From NCBI GenBank assembly GCA_023134755.1, contig JAGLUM010000255.1, forward strand, positions 1 through 7,751: DNA of 7,751 nt. The letters run 5' to 3'. The notes beneath the pieces are model-generated. The model had not been told where the DNA came from and made no database searches. It saw only the letters and a program-made list of their open reading frames with translations. The position numbers and the translations under genes were made by a program. The DNA comes from Fidelibacterota bacterium. GTDB lineage: Bacteria > Fidelibacterota > Fidelibacteria > Fidelibacterales > Fidelibacteraceae. Positions 6,480 to 7,751 of this stretch are shown one piece after another; the stretch's first letter is position 1; each line of letters starts with the position of its first letter.

Positions 6480-7751
6480 TTATTCTTCAATGGCTGCCTG
6501 TGCTGCTGCAAGACGTGCAATCGGAATACGATAAGGAGAACAACTGACATAGTTCATGCCGACTTTGTGACAGAACTTGACAGATGAGGGTTCACCACCA
6601 TGTTCACCACAGATACCAACTTTAAGATCCGGACGAACGGAACGACCTCTTTTCGTTCCCATTTCAACCAACTGGCCTACGCCTGTCTGGTCTAATTTTT
6701 GGAAGGGATCATCTGCTAAAATTCCTTTTTCTAAATAGACGGGAAGGAATTTACCGGCGTCATCACGGCTGTAGCCAAAGGTCATCTGTGTTAGGTCATT
6801 GGTTCCAAATGAGAAAAATTCCGCATATTCAGCAATTTCATCTGCTGTTAGCGCAGCACGCGGAATCTCAATCATGGTACCGACCAGGAATTCAACACTG
6901 TCGTTTTTTTCTTCAAAGACTTTTTGTGCTGTATCGCGAATGATACTTTCCTGCATTAGATATTCTTCTTTTGTACCAATGAGGGGAACCATAATTTCCG
7001 GTTTTGTCTCGATGCCCTTTGCTTTACAATTCAAGGCTGCTTCAATAATGGCACGTGTCTGCATTTCGGTAATTTCCGGATAGGTAATCCCTAAACGGCA
7101 TCCGCGGTGCCCAAGCATCGGGTTAAATTCTGCTAATGAATCAACTTTTATTTTCACTTCTTCTACAGAAATGCCCATTTCATTAGCCATTTCTTTTTGA
7201 TTTTCCGGTTCGTGTGGAACAAATTCATGAAGCGGCGGATCCAGAAGGCGTATTGTTACCGGCAGACCGTTCATTGCTTCAAAGATACCTTCAAAATCTT
7301 CCCGCTGATACGGAAGGATTTTTGCCAATGCAACTTCACGTCCTTCAACATCTTCACTAAGGATCATCTCACGAATGGCTTTAATTCGTTCACCTTCAAA
7401 GAACATATGTTCTGTCCGGCATAGACCAATTCCTTGCGCGCCGAAGCTACGTGCAACTGTTGAATCATGAGGTGTATCCGCATTTGTACGAACTGCTAAT
7501 TTTGTGTGTTTTTCACAGAGTGTCATTAATTTACCGAAATCGCCACTGAGTTCCGGATCAATTGTTGAGATCTTACCGGAATAAACTTCACCGGTAGAAC
7601 CATTTAATGAAAGCCAATCACCTTCATTATAGACCTTTTTATCAATTGTCATCGTGCGTTTTTTATAATTGATCAATATGCTGCCAGCTCCGGAAACACA
7701 GCATTTACCCATACCGCGTGCAACAACAGCCGCGTGGGATGTCATTCCACC
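6480..7751 (-). CDS. ppdK: Pyruvate phosphate dikinase, C-terminal half (5' end beyond window)
   Basis: This is the last 423 residues of an enzyme usually near 880, cut by the right window edge. The enzyme interconverts pyruvate + ATP + Pi with PEP + AMP + PPi in the cytoplasm. The fragment starts in the phosphohistidine loop [21 protein letters not shown], with catalytic His at fragment residue 6 (codon 7736-7734). GKCCV separates it from PEP synthase, which has a different sequence there. The PEP/pyruvate-binding barrel follows, with [50 protein letters not shown] and the catalytic Cys at fragment residue 381 in [10 protein letters not shown]. The end [19 protein letters not shown] is complete and typical. 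The Thr two residues before the catalytic His, the site used by the DUF299 regulatory kinase/phosphatase in plants and some bacteria, is kept. No frameshift or missing active-site residue is seen. The strong hairpin at 6424-6452 ends the transcript. Confidence 0.97.
   Translation of the reverse strand, partial: GGMTSHAAVVARGMGKCCVSGAGSILINYKKRTMTIDKKVYNEGDWLSLNGSTGEVYSGKISTIDPELSGDFGKLMTLCEKHTKLAVRTNADTPHDSTVARSFGAQGIGLCRTEHMFFEGERIKAIREMILSEDVEGREVALAKILPYQREDFEGIFEAMNGLPVTIRLLDPPLHEFVPHEPENQKEMANEMGISVEEVKIKVDSLAEFNPMLGHRGCRLGITYPEITEMQTRAIIEAALNCKAKGIETKPEIMVPLIGTKEEYLMQESIIRDTAQKVFEEKNDSVEFLVGTMIEIPRAALTADEIAEYAEFFSFGTNDLTQMTFGYSRDDAGKFLPVYLEKGILADDPFQKLDQTGVGQLVEMGTKRGRSVRPDLKVGICGEHGGEPSSVKFCHKVGMNYVSCSPYRIPIARLAAAQAAIEE

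Noticed and set aside
6480..7751. PEP synthase instead of pyruvate phosphate dikinase
   Set aside because: The phosphohistidine loop reads [16 protein letters not shown], and [10 protein letters not shown] and [15 protein letters not shown] are present. These are dikinase signatures, not those of PEP synthase.

Overview
The window suggests a Gram-negative, moderately AT-rich bacterium. The evidence is a lipoprotein signal of outer-membrane type, Sec-exported multidomain proteins and a proton- or sodium-coupled nucleoside transporter. The mix of a lipoprotein serpin, a secreted NlpC/P60 + fibronectin-III protein and pyruvate phosphate dikinase would fit the FCB superphylum (for example Cloacimonadota, Marinimicrobia or relatives). 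No marker gene is present, so this placement is inference.

Layout. Positions 1-1658 (minus strand) hold a secreted NlpC/P60-type cysteine hydrolase whose C-terminus lies beyond the left edge. A 64-base gap separates it from a divergent plus-strand pair: a concentrative nucleoside transporter (1723-3348) and an M28 zinc aminopeptidase (3354-4517), only 5 bases apart and probably one operon. The 219-base gap 4518-4736 holds an approximately 111-bp imperfect inverted-repeat element (4536-4646) built from three nested stem pairs, and a weaker inverted repeat near the end of the next gene. Positions 4737-6362 (minus) encode an unusually long lipoprotein serpin with an extra N-terminal domain. A strong hairpin terminator (6424-6452) separates it from the 3' half of ppdK (6480 to beyond 7751, minus).

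How the genes relate. The transporter and peptidase could both serve scavenging, of nucleosides and of peptides respectively, but only their spacing links them. The serpin and the NlpC/P60 protein are both predicted to act outside the cytoplasm, on proteases and probably on cell-wall or peptide substrates. PPDK is central metabolism (pyruvate to PEP). I see no defence system, CRISPR array, transposase, RNA gene or phage module. The window looks like ordinary chromosome with a few unusual protein architectures and one MITE-like or REP-like intergenic repeat.
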